Shown in pieces: positions 1 through 8,885 of a DNA stretch of 38,328 nucleotides. Position 1 is the first letter of the stretch. Every line of letters starts with the position of its first letter. This stretch comes from Halioglobus japonicus (GTDB taxonomy: Bacteria; Pseudomonadota; Gammaproteobacteria; Pseudomonadales; Halieaceae), in NCBI GenBank assembly GCA_902705825.1, contig CACSIL010000015.1, forward strand, positions 1 to 38,328, in the 5' to 3' direction. The translations under genes were made by a program, and so were the position numbers. Below the pieces are notes generated by a model. That model saw nothing but the letters and a program-made list of their open reading frames with translations, was not told the origin of the DNA and did no database searches.

Positions 1-173
1 TCCTTAAGCCGCTTCATCATCGAGGCGTCCATACCGCCAAACTTCGAGCGCCACTGATAGATGAGTGCTGTACTGACGTTGTGTTCACGAGATAGGTCTG
101 CGACCGGAACCCCAGCTTCATGCTGTTTTAAAATCGCCAGTATCTGGCTGTCGGAAAATCGAGACTTCTTCAT
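1..173 (-). CDS. IS3-family transposase OrfA, partial (IS407-group-like)
   Basis: The minus-strand start is ATG at 173 (MKKSRFSDSQILAILKQ...), preceded by AAGGAGCGACAA, a good ribosome binding site. The 57 visible residues are the helix-turn-helix part of an IS3-family OrfA: SRFSDSQILAIL, the GVPVADLSREHNVSTALIYQW recognition region (split here by me into motif and context), then KFGGMDASMMKRLK, which resembles the KYGGM...LKRLKELE junction of IS407-group proteins. The coding region runs off the left edge, so OrfB (DDE catalytic domain) and the frameshift site are not visible. It binds the IS ends and is fused to OrfB by programmed frameshifting in this family (known). Confidence 0.85.
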   Translation of the reverse strand, partial: MKKSRFSDSQILAILKQHEAGVPVADLSREHNVSTALIYQWRSKFGGMDASMMKRLK

Positions 174-243
174 TTGTCGCTCCTTATGCGATCATTGTAA
201 AAGTCTCTACTCAAAATCTCGATTATTTTTTGGGGGGATTACA
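1..243 (-). mobile_element. IS3-family element, truncated by window edge (5' end only)
   Basis: The element reads leftward from its terminus. Read on the minus strand, the end near 243 begins TGTAATCCCCCC, a TG-starting terminus as expected for IS3-family ends. It is followed by about 70 nt of leader and then orfA starting at 173. The rest of the element (most of orfA, orfB, the other inverted repeat) lies beyond the left edge. The exact terminal base is uncertain by two bases because the flank reads ...ttacaca, and the target-site duplication cannot be checked from one end. Confidence 0.75.
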
Positions 244-446
244 CAGGCGCGCGGCTTACTTCTTCCGCCTCCCCTATGTCCCGCTCAGGCTGATGTCTGC
301 TCTGGGTATTTCGCGTGAGACACAGATGAACGCCCCCAGCAAAGCGATGCGGCCGCTGCATCGACTGGTTGCATCGCTATGCCACCTGGAACAGACAATC
401 ATGCCCGAGTCGGTAAGAGGGACCAGCGCCTATGCGGTCTACCGCC

Positions 447-2060
447 CTACTCCTGCCGGACAATAGGCTTCCACACCTGCATGCGGAAATTACCGCCGCC
501 GAGGCGGTCCATCAGAGGGAGTTTGACGTTGGCGGTCAACTGGTAGTGCTCTTTCAGTATTGCTTTGGTATTTACCTCTGTATTAAGAAGCGATTGAGGT
601 AGGTTCATCTTGTTGTCTATCAGCAGTAAATCAAACTGCTGTGTCTCGATTTTGGTCTGAACCTGTTTGACGAATCGCTCCCAGACCTCAAGTACATCGT
701 CCTGCTCATTGGCCTTCTTCAGGAACGCCGGTTTGTCACCCCCAAAAATAAAGTAGCGCGTACCACCGCTGAGGTAGATAGGCCCATCTTTTTCAATGAT
801 CTCCTCGAGAACCAGCGTGGATGCGTAGATATCATCAGCGCCGGCAATCTCGCTGCGGATTGCCTGCCAGCCCTTGTCCTCAACTGAAAAGTCCGTGGGC
901 AGCATTGCGTAGCTGTTATAGAACGCCAGCAAGGTCAGTATCCTGAACGGCCAGCGCGCCTTTGGCATATCCGAGATAAGGGCGAATACGCCCACCAGTA
1001 AAAATGGTGAAACCAGCTGAAAAAGATACGTCAGGTGATTACCGCGGTTTTTCCCCAAAACCAGCACAAAAATAATCAGGGAACAAGCCAAACAGAACCA
1101 GATGTAGTTCAGATTTACCTGCAGCAGGGGCTTATCGAACCGCGCTAGGTTCACGGCAGCGTCGCCGCGTACGGCTTCTCCAGAAGACGCTTTCAGCGCT
1201 ATTATAAAGTACCAGCGAGCGGCTATCGCCCCCACCAAGATGACCAGCACGGGAAGATAGATCAGCGCATATTCCTGTAACTGAGTGAAAACATGCGCAT
1301 CGGAGGCCGCCATTCGATACCCGCCGCGGACAGCAAAAAAGGTCGCCTCCAGATAATAGGGCGAGGTATAGCAGACCCATGCCAGAACGGCGATAAATAC
1401 CACCGTTGCAGCGACACCAAAATATATCGCGCGCTTTTTTGACACAGCCAGGAAGACGTACAAGGCCACGTAGCCAAGACAGGCCACGAAATACTGCTTG
1501 GTGTAAAAAGCCAGCACACCAAGCACTATCGCCACCGCAAGACTGCGCGTTGAGAAAGCATTTACCCAGGGAATAGTGATGGCCGCTAAAAACAGAAACA
1601 AGCCGAAACTGTTGGTACTGGCAACGGGGGTGGAGTAATAGAGCATGGCCGCATAAAGCATGGCCGCCGCAGTAAGGCTCTCCACACGCCCTGCTGACTC
1701 TTTGCGACACAGGTAAAAGCACAGCGCACAGCAAGCGAGAATAAAGAACCCAGAGACAGCGCGGTGTAATTCAAACGTATTACCAAAAACACTGGCCAGT
1801 GGCGCCACCACAATATTATAGAGAACGGGATACAGGCTGATGTGTGTCGGCTGGCTCGCTATGGAGTAAGGATTACCACCTTGAAGTATGGTCGAAGTGG
1901 TCACCAGCATACCGCCTTCGTTGTAATCCAGCGGAAAGGCGTGCGCAATAAGTTGCCAATGATTCTGGGCTATCGCGATGACAAAAACAGCGACGCAAAG
2001 CAGGTAAAGCCAGTTCAGGGCAGCACCTGGCCTGGTGGGCAGACGGGTCGTCATAATCAT
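447..2060 (-). CDS. GT39-like polytopic membrane glycosyltransferase
   Basis: This is a 537-aa integral membrane protein with roughly ten hydrophobic segments over residues 15-390 and a soluble C-terminal domain of about 140 residues. After the first membrane segment a periplasmic loop carries FPLDYNEGG, an acidic DYNE motif at the position where GT-C enzymes (PMT/ArnT, GT39) carry their catalytic or metal-binding acid. In that family the enzymes transfer a sugar from a polyprenyl-phosphate carrier to an acceptor on the periplasmic side. The start could be ATG 2060 or ATG 2054, because the AGG upstream is better spaced for the second. It diverges from the GtrA-like gene at 2324, which may supply or flip its lipid-linked donor. 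The donor and acceptor cannot be predicted. Confidence 0.65.
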   Translation of the reverse strand: MIMTTRLPTRPGAALNWLYLLCVAVFVIAIAQNHWQLIAHAFPLDYNEGGMLVTTSTILQGGNPYSIASQPTHISLYPVLYNIVVAPLASVFGNTFELHRAVSGFFILACCALCFYLCRKESAGRVESLTAAAMLYAAMLYYSTPVASTNSFGLFLFLAAITIPWVNAFSTRSLAVAIVLGVLAFYTKQYFVACLGYVALYVFLAVSKKRAIYFGVAATVVFIAVLAWVCYTSPYYLEATFFAVRGGYRMAASDAHVFTQLQEYALIYLPVLVILVGAIAARWYFIIALKASSGEAVRGDAAVNLARFDKPLLQVNLNYIWFCLACSLIIFVLVLGKNRGNHLTYLFQLVSPFLLVGVFALISDMPKARWPFRILTLLAFYNSYAMLPTDFSVEDKGWQAIRSEIAGADDIYASTLVLEEIIEKDGPIYLSGGTRYFIFGGDKPAFLKKANEQDDVLEVWERFVKQVQTKIETQQFDLLLIDNKMNLPQSLLNTEVNTKAILKEHYQLTANVKLPLMDRLGGGNFRMQVWKPIVRQE

Positions 2061-2323
2061 CCTGTTATTAGCGTTTCAATGCAGAAAATCCAAGGGAATA
2101 TAGCATAGGCCTCAGCGCGTGAGGCATCATTTTCTGCGCCCGACAAGACGCCGTTCAATTGCAACCAGTGTGCTGTGGCTATTCCACAAACACAAACGGC
2201 CCTGAATAGAGATGCCGGTCACAGATAGCGGCTTTAGACGGACTTTTCCACCCGCTAGATATGGAGGCTGCTACGCCATTCCACTAATATCCCAGCTCTG
2301 CTCAAATAGTCCAGGGCTGGTAG

Positions 2324-2707
2324 ATGGTCGATACCACAAAATTAATCCGCCACGCATTTGTCGGGGGAAGTAGCGCGCTACTGCTTATTATCCTTACCTG
2401 GCTGCTGGTTGATGGCCTGCACCTGGAAGTCATTCTGGGTTCCAGTATCGCTGTTGTCCTGACCGGCCTGTACAACTACTCAATGCAGTACCACTGGACG
2501 TTCTCCACGGACGCCCCTCACCAATCGGTTCTGGTCCGATACCTGCTGATGTGCGTGGGAATACTTGTTATCAATACACTGGTCATGTATCTCGGGGTGA
2601 AGACGTTCGAATTTCACTATCTTATTGTGCAGTTTATGGCCAATGTGACGATGACGGCCTGGAGCTTCTGCCTTGGTTCTATCTGGGTATTTGCCGGACA
2701 GGGTTAA
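2324..2707 (+). CDS. GtrA-like membrane protein
   Basis: This 127-aa protein has four hydrophobic helices (about 12-30, 36-52, 70-92, 98-122). The first two are separated by the short acidic hairpin typical of GtrA, and the Y-N-Y..Q..WTF motif (LYNYSMQYHWTFS) matches the conserved N(F/Y)..xRxWVF signature of the family. Length is normal for GtrA. Family members are thought to translocate undecaprenyl-phosphate-linked sugars across the inner membrane for O-antigen or wall glycosylation. It is divergent to the GT39-like gene across about 260 bp, and that pairing of carrier flippase and GT-C enzyme is functionally sensible. There is no strong Shine-Dalgarno sequence before ATG 2324. Confidence 0.8.
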   Translation: MVDTTKLIRHAFVGGSSALLLIILTWLLVDGLHLEVILGSSIAVVLTGLYNYSMQYHWTFSTDAPHQSVLVRYLLMCVGILVINTLVMYLGVKTFEFHYLIVQFMANVTMTAWSFCLGSIWVFAGQG

Positions 2708-2714
2708 CCGTCTG

Positions 2715-3722
2715 TCACCGCCCCTGAATCACATTCTTCATGCCGGTGGTATAGCTGTAATGGCTATCAAAAACCACATAATTACCGTCGATAATCAGGG
2801 CGTGTTGTTGCTCTGACCCCTGCCATATTCTCGCGTTGATCTCAGGTAAATGCTGGTAACTGATCCACGGCCACAGATGGTGTTCTGCGTGGTAATGAAA
2901 GTTTATCTTGGAGAAAAACAGCCGCTCTAACCAGGTTGCCTTGACTGAGCGCAGCATCGGCCCCGGTGTATTCATAAAGTACGGCGTTTCGGGTGCTTCA
3001 ACCCGCTCTGATTGTTCCGGCTGGTGCTCGATGAGCGCGCGGATTTTTGCGAACAAAAAACTGACCGTCAGCAGCGGCCATAGCCAGAGTATGAAGTAAT
3101 AGGTTGGTATACCGTAATGCAGAGGGTCAAACAGCAGGAAAATAAGGAAGATGATGCCGTTTGCAACAAGAATGGTGGCTTGACCACGACGCAGATTTGA
3201 CTCAAATTTTTCAATTTCCCCACTTTTGCCAGAGCGCATCGCATCGCGCACTTTTACCAGATACTCCAGCCCGGAAAGACTCCTGAACACCTCGGCGAAG
3301 AAGCGCCAACCGCGCCAATCCCGAATATAGGCATCTTTTGAGTCGCCCGGCTGAGAGACCAGACGGTGGTGGATAATATGGCGCTGGCGGTACACATTAA
3401 AAGGCAATACAGATGGCGCTGCGAAAAACCAGGTACCGATGAAGTCATTGATCCTTTTGTCTTCGGGCCAGATCAGAAAATGGGACGCTTCATGCGCTAT
3501 CAATGACAGCCCGTGTTGCCCACCGGCAATAATGAAAATTGCTATCAACCAGCTCCAGATAGAGGGATATGCAATAAAAATAGCGCAGCCCAGAATAATC
3601 TGTAGCCACGGCAGAGACAGGTCGAGAATCAGGCGGGGTAATTTCGGCCTGCGATAGTAGTGCCGCTCTTCCGCGGTAAACTGAATACCCTGATGGGCTG
3701 AATGTGACGTATTCGACATCAT
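2715..3722 (-). CDS. Membrane fatty acid desaturase family protein
   Basis: This 335-aa protein has paired hydrophobic segments near 38-60 and 185-230 and all three histidine boxes of the membrane desaturase superfamily (PF00487): H77-EAS-H81, H115-II-H118-H119, and H278-AE-H281-H282. These bind the di-iron centre that inserts a double bond or hydroxyl group into an acyl chain or related lipid, using O2 and an electron donor. ATG 3722 overlaps the stop of the upstream methyltransferase (ATGA), indicating translational coupling. An in-frame second ATG at 3719 is possible. Neighbours suggest a role in tailoring an envelope lipid or glycolipid. The hydroxylase/ketolase alternative in the same superfamily cannot be excluded. 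Confidence 0.85.
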   Translation of the reverse strand: MMSNTSHSAHQGIQFTAEERHYYRRPKLPRLILDLSLPWLQIILGCAIFIAYPSIWSWLIAIFIIAGGQHGLSLIAHEASHFLIWPEDKRINDFIGTWFFAAPSVLPFNVYRQRHIIHHRLVSQPGDSKDAYIRDWRGWRFFAEVFRSLSGLEYLVKVRDAMRSGKSGEIEKFESNLRRGQATILVANGIIFLIFLLFDPLHYGIPTYYFILWLWPLLTVSFLFAKIRALIEHQPEQSERVEAPETPYFMNTPGPMLRSVKATWLERLFFSKINFHYHAEHHLWPWISYQHLPEINARIWQGSEQQHALIIDGNYVVFDSHYSYTTGMKNVIQGR

Positions 3723-4651
3723 TTGCGCGCACTGAAAATCATGCAGTCACTGCGACGAAAAAGATAATCAAAGATACTCAATGGCGCAGTAATGAACACG
3801 AGTAAAGTCCAGATTCTAGAATGCCCCGCTTCCAATGTCAGGGGCACACCCAATTTTCCCAGCAGAATATTTTGCAGTGTGAGTGCCGGGAACAGGTTGA
3901 GTTCCTCAACGATCTCTACATCGTGGAAGCCACACCTGTGTAGCAACAACTCAAGAGACTCTCTGGTAAAGAGCTGCAAGTGACGGGGGAAGTGATACCC
4001 GCCCCAGTAGCGGCCAAAAAACCGGTGCCCGGTGCTGGCCAGTTTTGGCGTGCGGCCAGTGAATATGCCTCCCTCGGCGAGTAGGGAATGCGCCTTCTGC
4101 ACGGTATCGTAGGGATCTGTTACGTGTTCTATCACATGATTTATCGTAAGTACGTCGACGCTTCCCGCGTCATCGGAGGGTTCAAACTCCTCGAAGGTTC
4201 CCGCTGAAATATCAAAGCCCGCATCACAGCCTGCCTGTGCCATATCCGCGTTCATTTCGACGCCTGAAAACTTGAAATTCCCAAAGGACGCCATCGCTTT
4301 GAAACGCCGGCAGTCCCCTGCTCCGATATCAAAAAGATGGAGCGGACGCTTTGTGGACAGGCCGAGCAGTCGCTTTGCTTCACTACGACACCACATGTCA
4401 TAGATCACCTGCCAAAAACCACCCATTTCCTTGCCGTATGCGTAATAGTTATCGGGGTACATACGCCGCAATTCATCCAGCGAGGGGCGTGGAAAAATGA
4501 ACTCAGAGCTACACACGTTGCACACCCGAATGCCAAATTGGGTCGCGATCTCAACCTGATACTCGTAATCCTGGGGCAACTCAGCCAAACCATAGCTGTC
4601 GACGGCCCGGCACACCGGGCAAGTCATTTCAACCTCTTCATCCTGAGTCAT
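3719..4651 (-). CDS. Class I SAM-dependent methyltransferase with N-terminal zinc-ribbon-like motif
   Basis: This 310-aa protein begins with a CPVC pair (C11, C14) and a second C-x2-C pair (C44, C47), a zinc-ribbon arrangement often seen before methyltransferase_23 domains. The Rossmann SAM-binding motif I is LFDIGAGDCRRF around residues 106-117. Motif II/III is seen as DVLTINHVIEHVTDP, where the IEHV(x)DP stretch is a hallmark of this group. The C-terminus has a short hydrophobic patch. Enzymes of this type methylate small molecules, lipids or sugars. It is the first gene of a two-gene leftward operon with the desaturase (4-nt overlap). The acceptor substrate is unknown. Confidence 0.85.
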   Translation of the reverse strand: MTQDEEVEMTCPVCRAVDSYGLAELPQDYEYQVEIATQFGIRVCNVCSSEFIFPRPSLDELRRMYPDNYYAYGKEMGGFWQVIYDMWCRSEAKRLLGLSTKRPLHLFDIGAGDCRRFKAMASFGNFKFSGVEMNADMAQAGCDAGFDISAGTFEEFEPSDDAGSVDVLTINHVIEHVTDPYDTVQKAHSLLAEGGIFTGRTPKLASTGHRFFGRYWGGYHFPRHLQLFTRESLELLLHRCGFHDVEIVEELNLFPALTLQNILLGKLGVPLTLEAGHSRIWTLLVFITAPLSIFDYLFRRSDCMIFSARK

Positions 4652-4936
4652 AGCTTGTTTTTCTCATGCAACGCTTCACTTTACCTCGCAACGCCAGGCC
4701 TGAGGCAAAGTATATTCCAACACGGGTTGAAATGCTGCTATTGAAACATGACGCCTATCTCATCCTTTCAAAAACGCGGCTCAGACGATTTCCACTGCAG
4801 AGCATGGGAATTGTGCTCAACTTGGGAAGGAGTACACAGATTGAGGTACAACTGCACCGGGTTTCGCGCTAGAGTCTGCGCTGATAAAAAGTGTATCTTC
4901 CATAAACAATAATTACAGTGAACCCAGTCTTTCCGT

Positions 4937-6685
4937 GTGGCTATTTTGATTCGCGAGAAACTCACCCAATACTCAGCAACAACGCTGGTCGCTCTGAGCC
5001 TTGTAGCTGGCGTGTGCTCCCTGCTATTTAGTTGGCTTTTCTGGGCCAAATTTCATATCGATATCCCGATAGAAGACATCTTGCGACTGATACCGACGGC
5101 ACAGGCCGTTGTGGAAAATGGCTGGAGCAGTGTGACACTGCAAGAGTGGCTTGCGCCCCACGCCAGCGCACACCGAATTGCCATCGGACGCCTGTTGATG
5201 GCCATGGAGTACAAGTACTTTTCCGGGCACAACGATCTACTTTACTTGAGCATGTGGCTGAGTATCGGTGCGCTTTGCTATCTGTACTTTCTGGTTTCCA
5301 GATTGCCAAAACCGTCGCAACCCGATACGAGCTGGTTTATGCTCGGGATGGCGTTAGTTTATACGCTCAGTTATTCGCAGTTTCACAACCTCATTTTCCC
5401 GGTGAATTCGCTGTGGTATATCAGCTCATCCTGCAGTGCGCTCAGTGTCTATCTGGTAGTCTCGCGCGGAAACAACCTAACACTTATCAGTGCACTAGCT
5501 GCTTGTCTGTTTGCCATCGTGGCTGCTTTTTCAGTGTTCTCCGGTGTTATCACTTGTTTAATGGTGGCATTACTGACGATCCAGTGCCGTTCCAGACATG
5601 CGTTCTGGGTTCCAATTTTACTGGTGCTATTTGTTGTATTCTATCTGCAGGACCTGAAGTCAGGACAGGCCCATATTCTTCAGAAAATGACAGGGGAAGA
5701 GGTCGATGTAACTCTGGTAATGCATATACAATCACTTGTTGTTAACCATGCTAAAGTCTTCCAGTACACCGTCAACTTTTTGAGCGCACCTCTTTCGAAA
5801 TCAGCGCCGCTATTATCTTACGTTTACGTCGTTCCTTCCTTATGCCTCATTCTATTTGGCTGGATCGCAGTGATACGGGCATTTTTCCGTGGGGATTCTG
5901 AAGAGGCAATCGCGCACAAATTCTATCTCGCGATGGCTACCATTTTTTTGGGTACAGCTATCGCGTGCTTTATGGGTAGAGCCTTTCAGAATGCGGCCAC
6001 CGCACCAAGGTATCAAACCGTTGTAATGCTTTACTGGTTGAGCGTCAGCGGTTTGCTTCTACATACCCTGCCGATTAAATCGCATTCAGCGTTGAAAATA
6101 GCGTGCATGATCCTGATAGTCCTGCTGCCCGTGGGACTGCTTTACAACAAACATGCACTCAAGATCACTCCGGTGGTTAACGAATCCAACGAGGCCAGTG
6201 ATATTGAGATAACCACCCAACTGGGTTTTCCTAACTTCCACGACCCAAGCCACCCTAGGAATAAATTCACACCAATGTACATTGAGTACGAGTCTTTTCT
6301 GGCGAACAACACCTCACTGGCCAGGAAACCAGCTACGGCTCGCCAGGCACAGATCGTCGACCCAGACATTTGCCAGTCAATGCGTGTCTCGATAAAGCCA
6401 CGCTTAACCAAGCCCGACAGTTCCATGCCCATTAGCGACGTCAAACTGTCTGTTAAACACAGCGATCTGCAGCGATTCCGCAGGGTCCGCATGGCTGGAC
6501 CAGAGGGGCACTACGGAGAGTTGTACTTCAAGCATACCCACCCCAGTTCAATTCCGGATCTAATTTGGGGTAGCACTCAATGGCAAGGCTACTATGGGGG
6601 GAGCAAGGGTTCCCAGCCCATTATCCTGACATTTGATGCCGTGCTGGGGCCCGATTTTCAATGCCAATTGGCCACTGATTCCTGA
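4937..6685 (+). CDS. Large polytopic membrane protein, unknown function (GT-C-like topology)
   Basis: The 582 residues divide into about ten or eleven membrane segments over residues 15-400 and a hydrophilic C-terminal domain of about 170 residues that contains several cysteines and is probably periplasmic. The first extracytoplasmic loop carries acidic residues (HIDIPIEDI) and then HASAHRIAIGRLL, an arrangement reminiscent of GT-C glycosyltransferases, but I recognise no specific family. The annotated start is GTG 4937 with no clear ribosome binding site, so a slightly different start is possible. It lies 33 bp upstream of the SGNH acyltransferase on the same strand and is probably co-transcribed with it, pointing to surface polysaccharide or lipid modification. 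Confidence 0.7.
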   Translation: MAILIREKLTQYSATTLVALSLVAGVCSLLFSWLFWAKFHIDIPIEDILRLIPTAQAVVENGWSSVTLQEWLAPHASAHRIAIGRLLMAMEYKYFSGHNDLLYLSMWLSIGALCYLYFLVSRLPKPSQPDTSWFMLGMALVYTLSYSQFHNLIFPVNSLWYISSSCSALSVYLVVSRGNNLTLISALAACLFAIVAAFSVFSGVITCLMVALLTIQCRSRHAFWVPILLVLFVVFYLQDLKSGQAHILQKMTGEEVDVTLVMHIQSLVVNHAKVFQYTVNFLSAPLSKSAPLLSYVYVVPSLCLILFGWIAVIRAFFRGDSEEAIAHKFYLAMATIFLGTAIACFMGRAFQNAATAPRYQTVVMLYWLSVSGLLLHTLPIKSHSALKIACMILIVLLPVGLLYNKHALKITPVVNESNEASDIEITTQLGFPNFHDPSHPRNKFTPMYIEYESFLANNTSLARKPATARQAQIVDPDICQSMRVSIKPRLTKPDSSMPISDVKLSVKHSDLQRFRRVRMAGPEGHYGELYFKHTHPSSIPDLIWGSTQWQGYYGGSKGSQPIILTFDAVLGPDFQCQLATDS

Positions 6686-6718
6686 GCATTCTGTGCTCAA
6701 ACCGACTGGAGCGAAAAC

Positions 6719-8776
6719 ATGTTTCGAGGGGATGTTGAAGGACTCAGGGCGCTAGCGGTTATCGCTGTCCTGCTGTTTCACTTCGATTTTGAAGTGATTC
6801 AGGGCGGATTCCTCGGCGTCGACATCTTTTTTGTCATTTCCGGTTACGTGATCTCAAAAGGCATGATGTCCAGGTTGAGCGCGGGTACGTTTACCCTGTC
6901 TGATTTCTATACACGGCGCTTTCGGCGCATTTTACCTGCGCTGCTGGCCACGCTGATCGTGGTACTGATAGCGGGCTTCCTATTGTCCCCATTGCTGCAT
7001 TTTAGAGACCTGGGTTTGTCGGCTATCTACTCAGCACTTTCCGTTTCCAATTTCTATTTTCCAGAGACAACCGGTTACTTTGGGCACAAAGCGATTGAGA
7101 TGCCGCTTCTGCACATGTGGTCGCTCTCCGTAGAAGAACAATTCTATTTCATCTGGCCATTGGTGCTCGTCGTACTCTTCAGAAAAGTCCGCGCAGAGAA
7201 ACTGCATACCGTTATCACGGTATTGATCGTGCTATTTCTCCTGATAAGTCAGGCCTGGGTGTTTACCGATCCAAAGTATGCATTTTTCATGGCACCGGCT
7301 CGCTTTTTCGAGTTCTTGCTCGGAGCGTGGGTTGTCACTGCGGAGAAGAGATATTCACAGATACGCCCTCTTGCCAATGATGTGATCTTTGCCGTTGGGC
7401 TGGCTATCTGCATAGCGGCACTGCTGGGCATGGATGAATCGATGAAGATTCCTGGCGTTTACGCGCTGATTCCAGCTGTCGCTGTCGCCATGATTATCTT
7501 TGCTGGTGCGCGTTCAAAAATGTCAGCGGTGTTTTCCAACCCTGTCGCCAGGTTCTTCGGCAAGATTTCCTATTCTCTTTATCTGGTGCATTGGCCGCTG
7601 GTCGTCTTCTACAGAAATACCTATGAGTACAATCTGACACTGAACGATAAACTCACCCTGCTGGCCGTATCCATCGTATTGGCCACCCTGATGTGGCGCT
7701 ATATTGAACAGCCCTTTAGAACATCAGGCCGCCGCGACAATGCACTATCTTCTGCCCCCCAGTCTGCGCAGCCAGCGTCTAACAAACGATTTTATACCGG
7801 TCTTGTGGCGACAATGTCGTCGGTCATTGGCCTGTCATGGTTTGTGTATACCAACGAGGGCTTAACCTGGCGGATGAGCGCCACCTCCCAGGATATTTAT
7901 CGCAACTATACAGCGAAGCAGGAGAACAACCTTCGCTGTAAGGACAAGGACAAACTGCCAGGCGGATTTAACTGCTTTGGTGAGCAGGATGAGGTTTTGG
8001 CAGAAGCCATCCTGATCGGCGACAGCCATGTGAATAACTTTCGCTATGGGCTGGCAGAACTGTTCCAAAGTACCGGGACTAAATCGGTATTCAAAGTGAT
8101 CAACGGCTGCCCGCCACTACCGGATGCAACGATTATCCACTCGCTTGCGCCCATATGGCAGTACGTGTGTGCTTCGCAGAACAAAGCATCGTTCAAATTC
8201 GCCAAAGAAGACAGGTTTTCGGTGGCATTACTTGCCGGGCGCTGGACACTGTATACACAGGTAGAACAGATGGGCGTAATCGACTCCAACCCCCCTATTC
8301 ATCTGGGGTTTGGCCCTCTTGATGAGCGCTCATTTGAGCATTCGATGGCTGTGTTTGAAAAAACCATGGAGGCTGCTGTCAGCGAGCTGGTCAAGGCACA
8401 GAAGAAAGTCATTGTATTTGGACAAGTCCCCGAGTTGGGATTCGACATAGAGCGCTGTCTGTTTACACCGGATTACCTTGATCTGGACTACATCGGCTGT
8501 GCTGCTCACGACGCCAACACTGTCAGGCAGTACACTGAAGCCAGCAGCAACGTGCTGAGAAAGATCGCCAGCAAGTACCCCGACAGCGTGTTGTTCCTGG
8601 ATTCCAGTGACGCGTTTTGCGACGAGCAGTGTATTTTTCTCGAGGACAATACGCCACTGTACCGCGATGAGAACCATCTGACGTACAGTGGCTCTTTGCG
8701 AGTTATCGAGTACCACCGTGACGCAATCACCGAGTTTCTGAAAGATCACGGACCTGCAAAAACATCGGTTCAATGA
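6719..8776 (+). CDS. OafA/YrhL-type membrane O-acyltransferase with C-terminal SGNH domain
   Basis: The 685 residues form two domains. Residues 1-360 are an acyltransferase_3 domain with about ten membrane helices. It starts MFRGDVEGLRALAVIAVLL, has the conserved R(x)10H pair (LRALAV...LLFHF) and the GGFLGVDIFFVISGYVIS signature. Residues 420-670 are a periplasmic SGNH-hydrolase-like domain with block I GDSH (G434-H437) and block V D650-E-N-H653. Such fusions O-acetylate polysaccharides: the membrane part carries acyl groups across the inner membrane and the SGNH domain transfers them. A GGAGCG ribosome binding site precedes ATG 6719. It is the last gene of the envelope block. Confidence 0.93.
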   Translation: MFRGDVEGLRALAVIAVLLFHFDFEVIQGGFLGVDIFFVISGYVISKGMMSRLSAGTFTLSDFYTRRFRRILPALLATLIVVLIAGFLLSPLLHFRDLGLSAIYSALSVSNFYFPETTGYFGHKAIEMPLLHMWSLSVEEQFYFIWPLVLVVLFRKVRAEKLHTVITVLIVLFLLISQAWVFTDPKYAFFMAPARFFEFLLGAWVVTAEKRYSQIRPLANDVIFAVGLAICIAALLGMDESMKIPGVYALIPAVAVAMIIFAGARSKMSAVFSNPVARFFGKISYSLYLVHWPLVVFYRNTYEYNLTLNDKLTLLAVSIVLATLMWRYIEQPFRTSGRRDNALSSAPQSAQPASNKRFYTGLVATMSSVIGLSWFVYTNEGLTWRMSATSQDIYRNYTAKQENNLRCKDKDKLPGGFNCFGEQDEVLAEAILIGDSHVNNFRYGLAELFQSTGTKSVFKVINGCPPLPDATIIHSLAPIWQYVCASQNKASFKFAKEDRFSVALLAGRWTLYTQVEQMGVIDSNPPIHLGFGPLDERSFEHSMAVFEKTMEAAVSELVKAQKKVIVFGQVPELGFDIERCLFTPDYLDLDYIGCAAHDANTVRQYTEASSNVLRKIASKYPDSVLFLDSSDAFCDEQCIFLEDNTPLYRDENHLTYSGSLRVIEYHRDAITEFLKDHGPAKTSVQ

Positions 8777-8885
8777 CGCAGGCAACGCATCTGACACGTC
8801 ACAAAACGAAACTCAACTGTCGCACAGTATCCGGTTGATCGGGTATCCTGCACATCCGATTCACTGCCCTTGCAAGCCAATCCTT

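Noticed and set aside
244..446. Possible gene remnant between the IS end and the GT39-like gene
   Set aside because: The open frame across it has no ribosome binding site, no recognisable fold and overlaps the end of the GT39-like gene; nothing supportable was seen.
4652..4936. Small ORFs or RNA in the 285-bp divergent spacer
   Set aside because: No ORF with a start signal, and no convincing hairpin or promoter pair could be supported by eye.
6683..6698. TGAGCA/TGCTCA hairpin at the end of the large membrane protein gene as terminator
   Set aside because: The stem is only six pairs with no T-run, and the next gene follows after 33 bp in the same direction.
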